Assembly: GCF_947502445.1 (NCBI RefSeq)
Contig: NZ_CANMZW010000037.1
Coordinates: forward strand, 1 to 59,684
Reading direction: 5' to 3'
Source of the DNA: an uncultured Brevibacillus sp.
Lineage (GTDB): Bacteria > Bacillota > Bacilli > Brevibacillales > Brevibacillaceae
Length of the DNA stretch: 59,684 nucleotides
Under the pieces are notes generated by a model that searched no databases, had not been told where the DNA came from, and saw only the letters and a list, made by a program, of their open reading frames with translations. Made by a program: the position numbers and the translations under genes. Numbering within the stretch: position 1 is the first letter of the stretch; every line of letters begins with the position of its first letter. Positions 18,301 to 27,622 of the stretch are shown in pieces.

Positions 18301-19362
18301 TTACATTCCAAAGATGCTAATCAACACTCTCATCAGCAAGCCTGCGAGCATTCCGAAGAACGGATCGGAAATCGCTGTAACCACCATAGTCATGCCGCCA
18401 ACCAGTCCAGACGAAGGATCTCCAGAGGTCAACGCAGCAGTAGCGTTTCCAGGCACAGTCACGATTGCCCCGAGTACAAACAAAAATCCGGAAATTGATT
18501 CACTCGGAATATAGCGGCCGATCTTAGGCAGCAAACCGGCAAACAGGATTGCTGCCATCAGTACCATCATCAATACCCCAGAGGCTACCGGGTTTGGCGC
18601 GCCTGCTGTTGCAGAAATAATTGCTTCTACCGGGGCACCCCCGAACAGGGCTGACACCATATCCGCCACGCTGCTAATGACACTGAGTGTATCGATGTTT
18701 ACATCCGATTTCGCGATCTCCCCGTTAATTTGACCAAAAGCGATATTTGCACCGATGTTCAAACATACCATCGCCATCGCTCCACGCAGAATGGCTGGAG
18801 AAAACGTCAGCTTTTGCAGCACGAGGCGATCGTTTGCCAGTGGCTTGATCGCACCGTCTTGCTTCAGCACAATCGCTACGACACTGGATACCAGCACGGA
18901 TACAGTAACGGTATAGACCAAATCCTTGGTCATGAAATACGTGAGCAAGCCAGTAGCCATAGAGGTAGCACCCACAGGCATGTTGTTGCGTGCCATGTCC
19001 CAGGACACGCGAGCCAGCATAATCCCTACACCCGCCATCATCCCGTTCGTAATAACCGGGCCAATGAAGTCTACGATTTTCTCCAAAAAACCGAACAGAC
19101 CGATAATGGTCATAATAATGCCGCCAACAAAAATCATCGAAAGTCTGTCTCTCATGCTTTTGCCAATCGTTCCAGCCAGCGCAATCGTCTCAGCCTGATA
19201 GGATACGACTGCCACTGAGCCAGTGAGGGCATTACCGGCAGCACCGACGAGGAAAGCCAAGGCTGTAGGTACGGATGCAAAACCCAAGGATAGCGCGAGC
19301 AGACCCTGCGGCAGGCCGTTTAATACGACACTGAGAGCCGCAATTATGTCTTTCCATTCCAT
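18301..19362 (-). CDS. NCS2-like purine/xanthine-uracil permease
   Basis: 353 residues from ATG 19362 (AAGGAGAAGAAAAAC upstream). About eleven to twelve membrane helices; features such as NGLPQGLLALSLGFASVPTALAFLVGA, an FGGAPVEAIISATAGAPNP loop and the C-terminal GGMTMVVTAISDPFFGM half fit the NCS2/AzgA-like group of nucleobase carriers. It is short for the group (AzgA is about 430). It heads an operon with the phosphoribosyltransferase gene. The 270-base upstream region contains CGAAC-type half boxes but no convincing PurR pair or guanine riboswitch. Confidence 0.8.
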   Translation of the reverse strand: MEWKDIIAALSVVLNGLPQGLLALSLGFASVPTALAFLVGAAGNALTGSVAVVSYQAETIALAGTIGKSMRDRLSMIFVGGIIMTIIGLFGFLEKIVDFIGPVITNGMMAGVGIMLARVSWDMARNNMPVGATSMATGLLTYFMTKDLVYTVTVSVLVSSVVAIVLKQDGAIKPLANDRLVLQKLTFSPAILRGAMAMVCLNIGANIAFGQINGEIAKSDVNIDTLSVISSVADMVSALFGGAPVEAIISATAGAPNPVASGVLMMVLMAAILFAGLLPKIGRYIPSESISGFLFVLGAIVTVPGNATAALTSGDPSSGLVGGMTMVVTAISDPFFGMLAGLLMRVLISIFGM

Positions 19363-19556
19363 GTTTTTCTTCTCCTTCATTTCAAAAATCATTTTGAACG
19401 ATCATTTTTCACAAGAGTTAAATTAACATAAAATCCGATCTTTTTCAATTATATATTTCGTATCGTTCGTGTTTTATTGATTTTTCATTATTCACTTCTG
19501 TCCCACATTTATTTGTACCGCCATAAATCGAACATTACTATGTACAGCCAGCATAC

Positions 19557-19591
19557 AAAAAAGAGGACCCCGCCTTTTCCGCGTGTCCTCT
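19557..19591 (-). terminator. Terminator of the exopolysaccharide operon
   Basis: On the minus strand AGAGGAC and GTCCTCT close a stem with an inner CGC/GCG pair, followed by TTTTTT. It follows the GH18 gene stop by about 40 bases. Confidence 0.88.
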
Positions 19592-19633
19592 GATTCTTTT
19601 TCTTTGATTTGGTTACACCAGCCAGATCACTGT

Positions 19634-20713
19634 TTATTCATTGACATAGTTCAGTACACCTTGTCCAAGATCGCCAAGTCTCCATAAAGCAATCTTGTCG
19701 TACCCCGATTTTCTCGCCACGCCAATCCACTGTGACAACGTGACCTCGTCTGCATACCACACCGTGTGGGTGCTACCTTCTTTGTCCACGTATTGAAAAG
19801 AGAGACTGCCACTCGCTTCATCACGCTTTGGCGGCTCCAAGCCTGTTTGCGCCAACTGTACAGCCTGGTTTTCGGTTACAGACGTTACTTTGCCTGACTC
19901 TGACCAGTCAAATCCACCTAGCGCGAGCGCAATCATGTTTTTGCCCGGGACTTTTTTTAAGCGATTCGCCAGCTTTTCGATAAAGGCAGGATCGGCTTTT
20001 GGTCCTGGATCGGTCTTCGTGCCGTGCAAATTATACGCCATCATCACGTAGGTAGGTCCCTCTGGCAGCGAAATCTCCTCAATCGGCGTACGCGGCTCCA
20101 GCACAACCCGCATTGTTTTTCCCGCTGCTTGCAGCTTGTAATACAGCTCACGGTAAAAAACAATTACATTGTACCAGTCTTTTCTGTCGATCTTCTCGTA
20201 ATCGATTTCCACACCATGAAAATTGTTCGAAATCACAGCATCCATGATTTCCTTGATATGCTTCTCACGGCTCTCATCCGTTGCTAGCAGTCTCGAGACG
20301 ATAGCAGGGTCCTTTTGTACCTCTGTCCCGTCTTTATTCACTCGGTCGTTTACAATCGTCAAATCGACATTCACAAAGCTGCCTTGCTTAGAAATATCAT
20401 GAATCACTGGCAGTGCCTTCTGAAATTGATCTGTAAACAACAGCTTGTCCGATTCATCAAAATACGCGGCGAACGCCTGAACACTGGACAAGCCATCTGT
20501 CATACGATTGAAGTCCGCTGTTGCTTCCTGCCACTGCCAATCAACGACCCACGCAGTCAGCTCCAGGTTTTTCTTTTGTTCCGCTGCATCGACCTTTTTC
20601 AGGCTATCGCCGTTATCCCCGTTCTGCAAATACCAGGCGACCATACCGCCAAAGATCAACAACATTGCCGTCAGGATCACGCCTCTCCTGCCTACCAGAT
20701 TAGTTTTTGACAC
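19634..20713 (-). CDS. Membrane-anchored GH18-type glycosidase
   Basis: 359 residues. One N-terminal membrane helix (about 10-28) would anchor the domain outside the cell. The rest is a GH18-like TIM barrel: the catalytic strand reads FHGVEIDYEKID, which keeps the D-x-E end (DYE) of the DxxDxDxE motif but lacks the earlier Asp residues; YVMMAYNLHG and IALALGGFDWSE are other typical strands. It resembles the glycosidases of spore germination (YaaH-like) but has no LysM. As last gene of the glycan operon it may trim or release the polymer. Confidence 0.85.
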   Translation of the reverse strand: MSKTNLVGRRGVILTAMLLIFGGMVAWYLQNGDNGDSLKKVDAAEQKKNLELTAWVVDWQWQEATADFNRMTDGLSSVQAFAAYFDESDKLLFTDQFQKALPVIHDISKQGSFVNVDLTIVNDRVNKDGTEVQKDPAIVSRLLATDESREKHIKEIMDAVISNNFHGVEIDYEKIDRKDWYNVIVFYRELYYKLQAAGKTMRVVLEPRTPIEEISLPEGPTYVMMAYNLHGTKTDPGPKADPAFIEKLANRLKKVPGKNMIALALGGFDWSESGKVTSVTENQAVQLAQTGLEPPKRDEASGSLSFQYVDKEGSTHTVWYADEVTLSQWIGVARKSGYDKIALWRLGDLGQGVLNYVNE

Positions 20714-20741
20714 CTGGAACGAATCCCCTTTGCTGCTTAAT

Positions 20742-22499
20742 TTAGAAGGTGTCGATCACCCAATCGATAGAAGCATCAATCGCATTCTCGACTCGTGCCA
20801 CTACAGCCTGCAACCCGGTGTAAATATTCGTGAACAATACCGTTTCTTCGGCTCCCTCGGCTCCTGGTAAAGCTACCTTTACATCCGTAAAGACGCCATC
20901 GTAAATATCATCTTTTTTGTTCACTTCGCTGTATTCAGCCTCGAGCGCGACGCCGCCTCCAATAGTACTGTCGATCTTCTGGTTGTCCAGCAGGATTTCC
21001 TTGTCAACCGTTACACGTAAGGAGTCTCCTTTTATACCGATCTCCAGCTGCCGTGTGTTTTGAATATTGATCGGATACTCTTCCATCTTGGGAGCACCTG
21101 CTTCGCCCTGCTCCCTTGTATATACCGACGCCCGATCAAAAGACAAGTCTAATGGATTCCACACCACATCGCTTAATTTGGTCGTGAACAGTTCCTTCAC
21201 TTCACCCTTTGGCTGCTTTTGCTCTACAGTCAGCTTATTATCATGCAGAACAATCCGAATAAAGCTGTCCTTGAGCCGATCGTACCGAACATAAATAGTC
21301 TGCTTGCCGATCACATTTCCTTCCAGCTTGGCCGAAATGTTCAAGTCACGGTGGCTCGCACTATTCTTTAAATATAACATCCCAGCGGCCCCAGAAGGTG
21401 AGGTTAACGCAATTTTGTTTTCCATAAATTGCGCTGTCCCGCTATACCGATCCCATTTCACAGCGTGTTCTTCATCACCACGTACGAATTTCATCTTTTG
21501 CCCGGTATCATGCTGGATTCTCATCAGCAGATGGTTGGTATACCAGTAAGGGGCTGGCTGCACCCTCGTCAGATCGTACAGATTGCTTTGGCTGTCGTTG
21601 TAAGCATTGCCCTCCCGATTAAAATGCATCTTGAACAGCTCTTTGATGTTCACGTCATTTGCATCGGATACCAAGCGGTTCATCCCGTCATACAGCGTAT
21701 TGGCATGCATGATCATATAGACTCCCGGTACGAATCCCAGCTGGCTAGAATAGATGTCTTTGATTTGTTTGTAATCGTAGTGAATCCGCTCTTCCATTTT
21801 GCTTCGATCTTCTATCGGAATCATGTTGTGATCCCGGATAAAATCCATCAAGTAGTGATTGTAATAGCCAACCTTTGTTTTGTTCGACAGCTCACCCTCA
21901 TCCTTGACTCCAATAAAACGTCCTTCGTTATCAAAGACGTTAATGTAAGTAAGGCGGTAGCCATTGGTGCCCATTTCCCAAAAGCCGGACCTCATCATTT
22001 TCAGCATATCTTTGGGCTGGAGGAATTTATTTTCGCTATTTCCCATCTTGTTGGCATAAGAGAGGACCGTTGCCTTGTAATTGTATTTTTCCAGAGCTGG
22101 CTGGGCAAACAAGCTCGAATCGTTACGTCCGTCCTCAAAGGATAAAAATAAGGCCTTGTCAGGAAGAGACTTCTTTTTCTCATAAAAATCAATGATATCT
22201 TGCTGAGAAATCGTAACGTAGCCTTGATCATAGAGCGCCTGGAGCTGCTCATCCAATTGTTTTTTGGCAATTAATTTAGGGGTACCAGACCGACCCACGC
22301 CAAAATAAGAGAGCGCAATAAAGCCTTTATCGTTGTTCCAGCTCGCTTGATCCGGTTCCTGGTATTTCACAACATCAAAAATCACGGTGTATAGCATTAT
22401 ACCCAAGGCCAGCAAGATCGCGGTTTGCATAATCGTTCTGATGATTTTCCTGCGATTTTTCTTACGATAGTCAAGGGCAGTATTTTGTTTCTTTATCAT
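20742..22499 (-). CDS. Membrane-anchored polysaccharide deacetylase-like protein with beta-sandwich tail
   Basis: About 585 residues from ATG 22499 (a GTG at 22517 is also open). One N-terminal membrane helix (about 20-42). Residues about 60-330 form a NodB/PgaB-like domain: KGFIALSYFGVG, ALFLSFEDGRNDSSLFAQPALEKYNYKAT (ED in place of the usual DD) and a divergent middle. The C-terminal 250 residues (MLYLKNSASHRDLNISAKLEG ... DDIYDGVFTDVKVAL) look like a concanavalin/LamG-type carbohydrate-binding fold. It probably modifies or binds the exported glycan. It sits between the PilZ-GT2 synthase and the GH18 gene. Confidence 0.8.
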   Translation of the reverse strand: MIKKQNTALDYRKKNRRKIIRTIMQTAILLALGIMLYTVIFDVVKYQEPDQASWNNDKGFIALSYFGVGRSGTPKLIAKKQLDEQLQALYDQGYVTISQQDIIDFYEKKKSLPDKALFLSFEDGRNDSSLFAQPALEKYNYKATVLSYANKMGNSENKFLQPKDMLKMMRSGFWEMGTNGYRLTYINVFDNEGRFIGVKDEGELSNKTKVGYYNHYLMDFIRDHNMIPIEDRSKMEERIHYDYKQIKDIYSSQLGFVPGVYMIMHANTLYDGMNRLVSDANDVNIKELFKMHFNREGNAYNDSQSNLYDLTRVQPAPYWYTNHLLMRIQHDTGQKMKFVRGDEEHAVKWDRYSGTAQFMENKIALTSPSGAAGMLYLKNSASHRDLNISAKLEGNVIGKQTIYVRYDRLKDSFIRIVLHDNKLTVEQKQPKGEVKELFTTKLSDVVWNPLDLSFDRASVYTREQGEAGAPKMEEYPINIQNTRQLEIGIKGDSLRVTVDKEILLDNQKIDSTIGGGVALEAEYSEVNKKDDIYDGVFTDVKVALPGAEGAEETVLFTNIYTGLQAVVARVENAIDASIDWVIDTF

Positions 22500-22562
22500 A
22501 ACACCTGCCACCCTCACTCCCTGTGTCTTTCGATTCCTATGCCACGTACGTAACCGTTTCTA

Positions 22563-22637
22563 CGCGCGTAAAAAAACCTCTATCGAGAACTTTTCAAAGA
22601 TGAGCGACCGCGCTTTAGCGGTTGGTTTTTATGCGCT
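22563..22637. repeat. Dispersed structured repeat, copy 1
   Basis: A roughly 75-bp element with nested dyads: outer arms GCGCGTAAAAAAACC and GGTTTTTATGCGC, and an inner hairpin CCGC-GCTTTA-GCGG within GAGCGACCGCGCTTTAGCGG. A second, clearly related copy is at 50590-50662. In copy 1 the flanking genes run on the opposite strand; in copy 2 they run along it, so the orientation is not tied to transcription. Origin unknown. Confidence 0.7.
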
Positions 22638-22679
22638 CCGGAATTCATAAGCGTCATACGCTTTTAAATTCCTATACGG
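22638..22679 (-). terminator. Long hairpin just after the glycan synthase gene
   Basis: GGAATT...AATTCC and inner AGCGT-cat-ACGCT form a long interrupted hairpin directly after the synthase stop codon. There is no clear T-run, so it may stabilise the mRNA 3' end or reduce read-through rather than terminate. Confidence 0.45.
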
Positions 22680-24536
22680 TTAAAAAGGTAATCCAATCCC
22701 TTTTTTCTTTTGCTTGCGTGCTTCTTTTTTCAGCCTTGCCTCGACATCCTGCGGCGTTTCGCGTGTCCCCCACGTCGATTTCCAGAAGGTGACCCAAGCA
22801 ACAGGCATTTGCCAGAGTAAAACGAACTCATAGAACACACAGAATACGATTCCGAATAGCCATAGCTTGCTCTTGCGGAAAAACAAATGCGCCAGGCTCA
22901 TCAGCAGCGCCATCAATAATAGTCCCATTAAAAAGGTGCCCGGGAACACATGATGAACAAGCGGTACATAGCCTAAATTGTAGAGAACGATGACAGGTGC
23001 AGCGATAGGTACGATCAGTCCAATGAAGAAGAACAGGGCCATGAAGGGCTCTTTGCGCCAAATGAACGAGCTCGCGCGTAGTGATTCCCGTAACCATGAG
23101 CGCTTCCAACGCATCTGCTGCTTCAAAAATACACCCATATCAGAGGGAACAATCGTGGAGCAAATAGCTGAATCCTGATAGCCCGTGCGATGGGTTTTCA
23201 GAATAAAGTTCGTCATGCTTCGGTCGTCCCCGAAGGTAGCTGGTTGTCCGAGAAACTTTTGATTTAGCCACGCTTCAGAATGCTGTAAAATGAGCTCTTT
23301 CCGGTAGCAGGATAATGGTCCTGACAAGCACGTTACGCTGTCAAACCACGATTCTGCTGCCTTCATGATCCGAAAGGCGATATAGTAACGGACCGTTTGC
23401 AGCTTGGTGATCGTATTGGTGAATTTGTTCTCTACGTCTGTACGACCTGCGACACCGCCCATGCGCGGGTCTTGGAACGGCTGCACCAGGTTTCTGATTG
23501 CAGTAGGCTCTAAAAAGCTGTCCGAGTCGACGAATACGACCAGATCATGCATCGCCATCTCCACACCTTTTACCAGAGCGACCCGTTTCCCGCCGTTTTC
23601 AGGCAGTACGTGCATCTTCACGCGTTCCTTTGTTAAATACCGTCCTGCCTCGTTATGGATCATCGCGATGACTTTTTCGATCTGTTCCACAGACTTATCC
23701 GTCGACCGGTCATCCACGACGATAACCTCCAGCTTGTCAATCGGATAGTTCTGATTCACACAGCTCAAGATCGTCCGATGAATCCACTCTTCTTCATTAA
23801 AGCAGGGGATAATAATGCTCACTCCAGGCGTGTAATCTGGATTGACAGGCACGTCCCGGTACAAAGCTCCGAATAAGTACCGCGTCAGCAAAAAAGCCGC
23901 CGCAATGAGACTGTATAAGTACAAATAAATATTGTATTTGAAATAAATAATGCTCTCGGCGCGCATAAGCATAACGAAAAGTGCTGCTACGAACAAGGAA
24001 GCACTCGCCATGTAAATCGCGTAACCCCACCGCTTCTTCTGAAAATAATCGGTGAGCGGCTTGGAAAATTCAAACGCCATCATCAGTATTTCCTGATCGT
24101 CCTGCTGGCGGGTGAAAATGCGTACCACTTTGGCATCCAGCTTGACGGACGATTCAAATCCTTCCGGCATCGTACCAGGTGGGATATTGCATTGAATATT
24201 GACGACACTCCCGACTTCCAGGCTGTCTATAGGAGCACTCAGTTCGACCAAAAGACCTGATGAGGATATGTCGACAGCTTTTGCCTTGATTCCGCTCTTC
24301 GCTGTTTGTCTTTTGGGCACGAGCAGCACTTCAAAATCAGCCATATAGCGCAAACTAAGCATACGTAACCGGTTGATGTACTCAGGATCTTCCTGATCGC
24401 TATTTGCTGTGTCATCCTTCACACCCCTGCGATCCACCTGAACACGGATGTTCTCCGGGTCAGGTACATTTGAGAGTATGCGCCGATCCGCTCTGGAAAC
24501 CGTCAGTATCTCTACGATTTTCTTTTTCTTCTTCAT
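22680..24536 (-). CDS. PilZ-domain processive GT2 glycan synthase
   Basis: About 618 residues from ATG 24536 (GGAGAG upstream). Residues about 45-160 form a PilZ-like domain with the motif AVDISSSGLLVEL (DxSxxG); the Arg box is irregular (RLRMLSLR). Two membrane helices (about 170-215) precede a GT2 domain with VSIIIPCFNEE, VVDDRSTD, VFVDSDSF, FGDDRSMT and QQMRWKRSW, i.e. the D, DxD, (E/D)D and QxxRW set of cellulose, hyaluronan and PNAG synthases. Further helices (about 490-590) would form the export channel. PilZ implies control by c-di-GMP, as in BcsA. The UDP-HexNAc dehydrogenase encoded upstream suggests a uronic-acid-containing polymer. Confidence 0.9.
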   Translation of the reverse strand: MKKKKKIVEILTVSRADRRILSNVPDPENIRVQVDRRGVKDDTANSDQEDPEYINRLRMLSLRYMADFEVLLVPKRQTAKSGIKAKAVDISSSGLLVELSAPIDSLEVGSVVNIQCNIPPGTMPEGFESSVKLDAKVVRIFTRQQDDQEILMMAFEFSKPLTDYFQKKRWGYAIYMASASLFVAALFVMLMRAESIIYFKYNIYLYLYSLIAAAFLLTRYLFGALYRDVPVNPDYTPGVSIIIPCFNEEEWIHRTILSCVNQNYPIDKLEVIVVDDRSTDKSVEQIEKVIAMIHNEAGRYLTKERVKMHVLPENGGKRVALVKGVEMAMHDLVVFVDSDSFLEPTAIRNLVQPFQDPRMGGVAGRTDVENKFTNTITKLQTVRYYIAFRIMKAAESWFDSVTCLSGPLSCYRKELILQHSEAWLNQKFLGQPATFGDDRSMTNFILKTHRTGYQDSAICSTIVPSDMGVFLKQQMRWKRSWLRESLRASSFIWRKEPFMALFFFIGLIVPIAAPVIVLYNLGYVPLVHHVFPGTFLMGLLLMALLMSLAHLFFRKSKLWLFGIVFCVFYEFVLLWQMPVAWVTFWKSTWGTRETPQDVEARLKKEARKQKKKGIGLPF

Positions 24537-24562
24537 CACTGTCGCTCTCTCCAATCTATTTA

Positions 24563-25879
24563 TTACAAGCTCCAGTAATAAAAACCGTTGTTCTCAAACT
24601 CTTTTTTCTTGTAGATCCCTTTGATATCAATCATCACTTTCGTTTGCTTCTCCCCGAACCATTTTTGGAAATCGGCGATCTTCATTTCAGCAAAGGAAGC
24701 ATGGGGAACCGCGACGACCACGATATCCAGATTATGAAGGGATGACATGTCTGTAAGCTCAATGCCATACTCATCGTAAGCCTCCTTCGGGTCTACCAAA
24801 GGATCTACCACAAGCGGAGCAATACCATAATCGTTCAGCTCTTCGATAATATCGGTTACCTTTGTATTTCGGATGTCGCTGCAATTTTCCTTGTAGGACA
24901 ATCCCAAAAGTCCGATTCGAACATTTGGAAGATCCAGCTTCAAGCGGACGAGAAGCTTAATAATCTGCTGAGCCACATAGACACCCATACCGTCGTTAAT
25001 ATGTCTTCCCGCCAGAATGATCTTGGAATGATAGCCGCTGTCCTCTGCTTTGTAGGTTAAGTAATAAGGATCGATGCCAATGCAATGCCCGCCTACCAAG
25101 CCCGGTGTAAAAGGAAGAAAATTCCACTTTGTCCCAGCAGCCTCAAGTACAGCCTTTGTCTCGATTCCCATCTGGTGAAACAGCATCGACAGCTCATTCA
25201 TGAAGGCAATATTAATGTCACGCTGTGCGTTCTCGATCACTTTTGCAGCTTCGGCTACCTTGATACTATCGGCTTTATACACCCCGGCTTTAATCGCCAA
25301 CTCGTACACTCTGGCAATCGTTTCAAGTGCCTCCTGATCAATCCCGGATACGATCTTCACGATGTTTTCCAAGCGGTTGACCTTGTCTCCTGGATTAATT
25401 CTTTCAGGAGAGTAACCGACCTTGAAATCGTCTGGGCAGCGCAGTCCAGACTCAGCTTCCAAAATGGGTATGCAGATATCCTCGGTTACACCGGGGTACA
25501 CCGTTGATTCGAAAACAACGACCGCCCCTTTTCGAAGCTGCTTTCCAACCATCCTTGTGGCATTTTTCACAAAGTGAAGATCCGGTACATTCCCGCTCTT
25601 TACAGGGGTGGGAACCGCGACAATAAAAAAGCTCGCTTCGCCGAGTCGGGTTTCATCAGCAGTAAACTCTACCGTGCACCCACTCGCCAAATCTTCCTCA
25701 CCTACATCCTCGCTCAAAAACTTGCCGTTCTGATAAGCTTCTATCTTGTTTCGATTCACATCAAAGCCAATGACATTTGCCCGTTTCGATAATGCCGCTG
25801 CAATGGGAAACCCCACATATCCAAGACCTACGACCGCAATCTTTTCCTGCCTGTCCACAATGGCTTCGAATAAATCCAT
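24563..25879 (-). CDS. UDP-N-acetylhexosamine 6-dehydrogenase (WbpA/WecC/TviB-like)
   Basis: 438 residues. The NAD-binding start is VVGLGYVGFPIAAALSK. The catalytic Cys lies in GGHCIGIDPYYLTYKA, the wording usual for UDP-HexNAc rather than UDP-glucose dehydrogenases. The C-terminal UDP-binding domain has GLSYKENCSDIRNTKV. It oxidises C6 of a UDP-sugar to a uronic acid using two NAD+. It starts 27 bases after the double-NodB gene and ends 26 bases before the synthase start, within one minus-strand operon. It probably makes the activated monomer for the PilZ-GT2 synthase. Confidence 0.92.
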   Translation of the reverse strand: MDLFEAIVDRQEKIAVVGLGYVGFPIAAALSKRANVIGFDVNRNKIEAYQNGKFLSEDVGEEDLASGCTVEFTADETRLGEASFFIVAVPTPVKSGNVPDLHFVKNATRMVGKQLRKGAVVVFESTVYPGVTEDICIPILEAESGLRCPDDFKVGYSPERINPGDKVNRLENIVKIVSGIDQEALETIARVYELAIKAGVYKADSIKVAEAAKVIENAQRDINIAFMNELSMLFHQMGIETKAVLEAAGTKWNFLPFTPGLVGGHCIGIDPYYLTYKAEDSGYHSKIILAGRHINDGMGVYVAQQIIKLLVRLKLDLPNVRIGLLGLSYKENCSDIRNTKVTDIIEELNDYGIAPLVVDPLVDPKEAYDEYGIELTDMSSLHNLDIVVVAVPHASFAEMKIADFQKWFGEKQTKVMIDIKGIYKKKEFENNGFYYWSL

Positions 25880-25906
25880 AATGTTTTTCCTCGCTTCGTA
25901 TAAAAA

Positions 25907-27361
25907 TTAACCAAACATATCTGTCATTCTCACAAACGTGTAGCCTTTGCTTCTGAGCTTATCGATGACAGTTGGGAGCGCCTCCACTGTGTGGATATCA
26001 TCTAGCAGATGCAGCAATACCACACTTCCGTTTTTCGTTTGCTCCATGATAGCCGCTACGATATCATCCGCACGGTTGCTTTTTACGAAATCGGATGGTG
26101 TAACATCGTAGATCGCAACGGTGTGGTAGCCAGTCGCAGCTACTGCCTGTAAGGTACGCTCGTCGAATTCACCTGTTGGCGGACGGAAATACATCGTTGG
26201 CTTTTTTTGAATGGCTTCTGTAATGATTCGATGGGCTTTTACGATTTCTTCCTGTAGCTGTTCTGGCGTAATCTTTGTATTCACCGGATGGGAATACGTA
26301 TGATTGGCAACGTCGTGGCCGCCTTCTGCAATCGCTCGTGCCAGATTCGGATTCCGTTCTACACCGTCAGCCCGCAAAAAGAACGAGGCCCTCACGCCTT
26401 TTTGCTCCAAAATATCGAGTATTTTCGTAACCGCAGCATCTGTTCCCCAATCGTCAAAAGATAACGCCACTTCTTTTTTGCTTGTTTCTTTGCGATAGAT
26501 CAGCCTGTAGGCTGCGTCATCAAATTTTGCATGAATCTTGGCAGCATCGTATCCAGGAATGGCTTCCAATGGCTTGCGCTCGCCGCCCTGCTCAATCAAT
26601 TGGTGCACAGTGACAAATTTGTACCCGACATTTGCCGCGGCTTCAGCGATGAGTGGAATATCTCCCACTAGCTGCTTGTTTTCCTCCGTATCGATGGCAA
26701 TAATCCCGCCGCGATTTATGTATTTCCGCAGGTAATGCCGTTTCTCTTCCTCCGTTTCCTTCTGCCAATTGTGCAAAAACAAACTATACGAAATCACAGC
26801 TGCTTGTCCATTCTGAGCGGCGGCCAGACGAATATCGTCATTGTAGTCACCCAGCTTGGTCCTGACATACCGCGGCACTACTCCTGTTTCTTTCTCAATG
26901 ACTTCATTTGCTAATTGAATTTCCGAATACAGCTTTTCATACGGCAGCCTGGTCAAATCCACCCGACTAAGCGTATTGTTCTCAATTTCATGCCCTCTGG
27001 AAAGAATCGTTCTCGCGATATCAGGCTCCTCAGCTACCCGCATACCCGGCAGAAAAAAAGTAGCCTGAATATGATACCGATCCAGCTCATCCAGGAGTTT
27101 CAACATGGTTCCTTTGTCCCCCATCCCGTTAAAGGTGAGAGACAGCTGCTTTTTCGTCGTATACACAAGTGATACTGCCTTACTCTTTTCCCCTTCGTAG
27201 CGAACAATTTTTTGGGCAGGTGCTTGGTTGTCATCGTTCTCCTGCGGGGTGTCACTTCGCCCATATGGAGCACACCCTGCCAGCAAGGCCAACGTACATA
27301 CCAGCCAGATTCCGTTCATAAAGAAGCCTTTTTTCCTAGCTGCCTCATTGCATTCTGTCAT
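25907..27361 (-). CDS. Lipoprotein with tandem NodB deacetylase domains, first one inactive
   Basis: 484 residues from ATG 27361 with GAAGGAGC upstream. The signal contains the lipobox LLAGC (about residues 26-30). Two NodB domains follow. The second (about 290-484) is intact in outline: ALSFDDWGTD, NHTYSHP (HxxxH), FRPPTGEFD and VVLLHLLDD. The first (about 65-270) has lost the metal and base residues: LTFNGMGDKG replaces the DD motif and NNTLSRVDL replaces HxxxH, so it is probably a non-catalytic binding module. The protein would deacetylate an N-acetylated glycan outside the membrane. It is the first gene of the operon. Confidence 0.9.
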   Translation of the reverse strand: MTECNEAARKKGFFMNGIWLVCTLALLAGCAPYGRSDTPQENDDNQAPAQKIVRYEGEKSKAVSLVYTTKKQLSLTFNGMGDKGTMLKLLDELDRYHIQATFFLPGMRVAEEPDIARTILSRGHEIENNTLSRVDLTRLPYEKLYSEIQLANEVIEKETGVVPRYVRTKLGDYNDDIRLAAAQNGQAAVISYSLFLHNWQKETEEEKRHYLRKYINRGGIIAIDTEENKQLVGDIPLIAEAAANVGYKFVTVHQLIEQGGERKPLEAIPGYDAAKIHAKFDDAAYRLIYRKETSKKEVALSFDDWGTDAAVTKILDILEQKGVRASFFLRADGVERNPNLARAIAEGGHDVANHTYSHPVNTKITPEQLQEEIVKAHRIITEAIQKKPTMYFRPPTGEFDERTLQAVAATGYHTVAIYDVTPSDFVKSNRADDIVAAIMEQTKNGSVVLLHLLDDIHTVEALPTVIDKLRSKGYTFVRMTDMFG

Positions 27362-27584
27362 CTTTTTTGCTCCTTCTTTCCGTAACCGTGAGCCTATTTA
27401 TCTACTAATTAGCATAAGAAGGGAATGTCATATAAACAACAACCAGAATAAGGGATCTCCATATCTAGCGCGTTATATAACACTCTCTATTTTACGATAA
27501 GGAAATATACCATTTCTGAACAAAGCAATCCTGTAAATAGGACGAACGTCTCAAAAGAACGTTACTTGGTTAAATGTGGTAATT

Positions 27585-27613
27585 AAAAAAAGACGAGCCG
27601 CCAAGGACTCGTC
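27585..27613 (-). terminator. Terminator of the gabT-ALDH operon
   Basis: GACGAG and CTCGTC stem around a 10-nt loop, followed on the minus strand by seven T residues; it begins ten bases after the ALDH stop. Confidence 0.88.
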
Positions 27614-27622
27614 AATAAATGG

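Noticed and set aside
19393..19475. CGAAC-type half boxes upstream of the purine permease, considered as a PurR box pair or guanine riboswitch
   Set aside because: The two boxes match only 9-10 of 13 positions and are about 65 bp apart instead of about 17; no riboswitch core or terminator fold is visible.
22638..22679. Long hairpin considered as part of the dispersed repeat
   Set aside because: The second copy at 50.6 kb has no counterpart, so it was kept as a separate gene-end hairpin.
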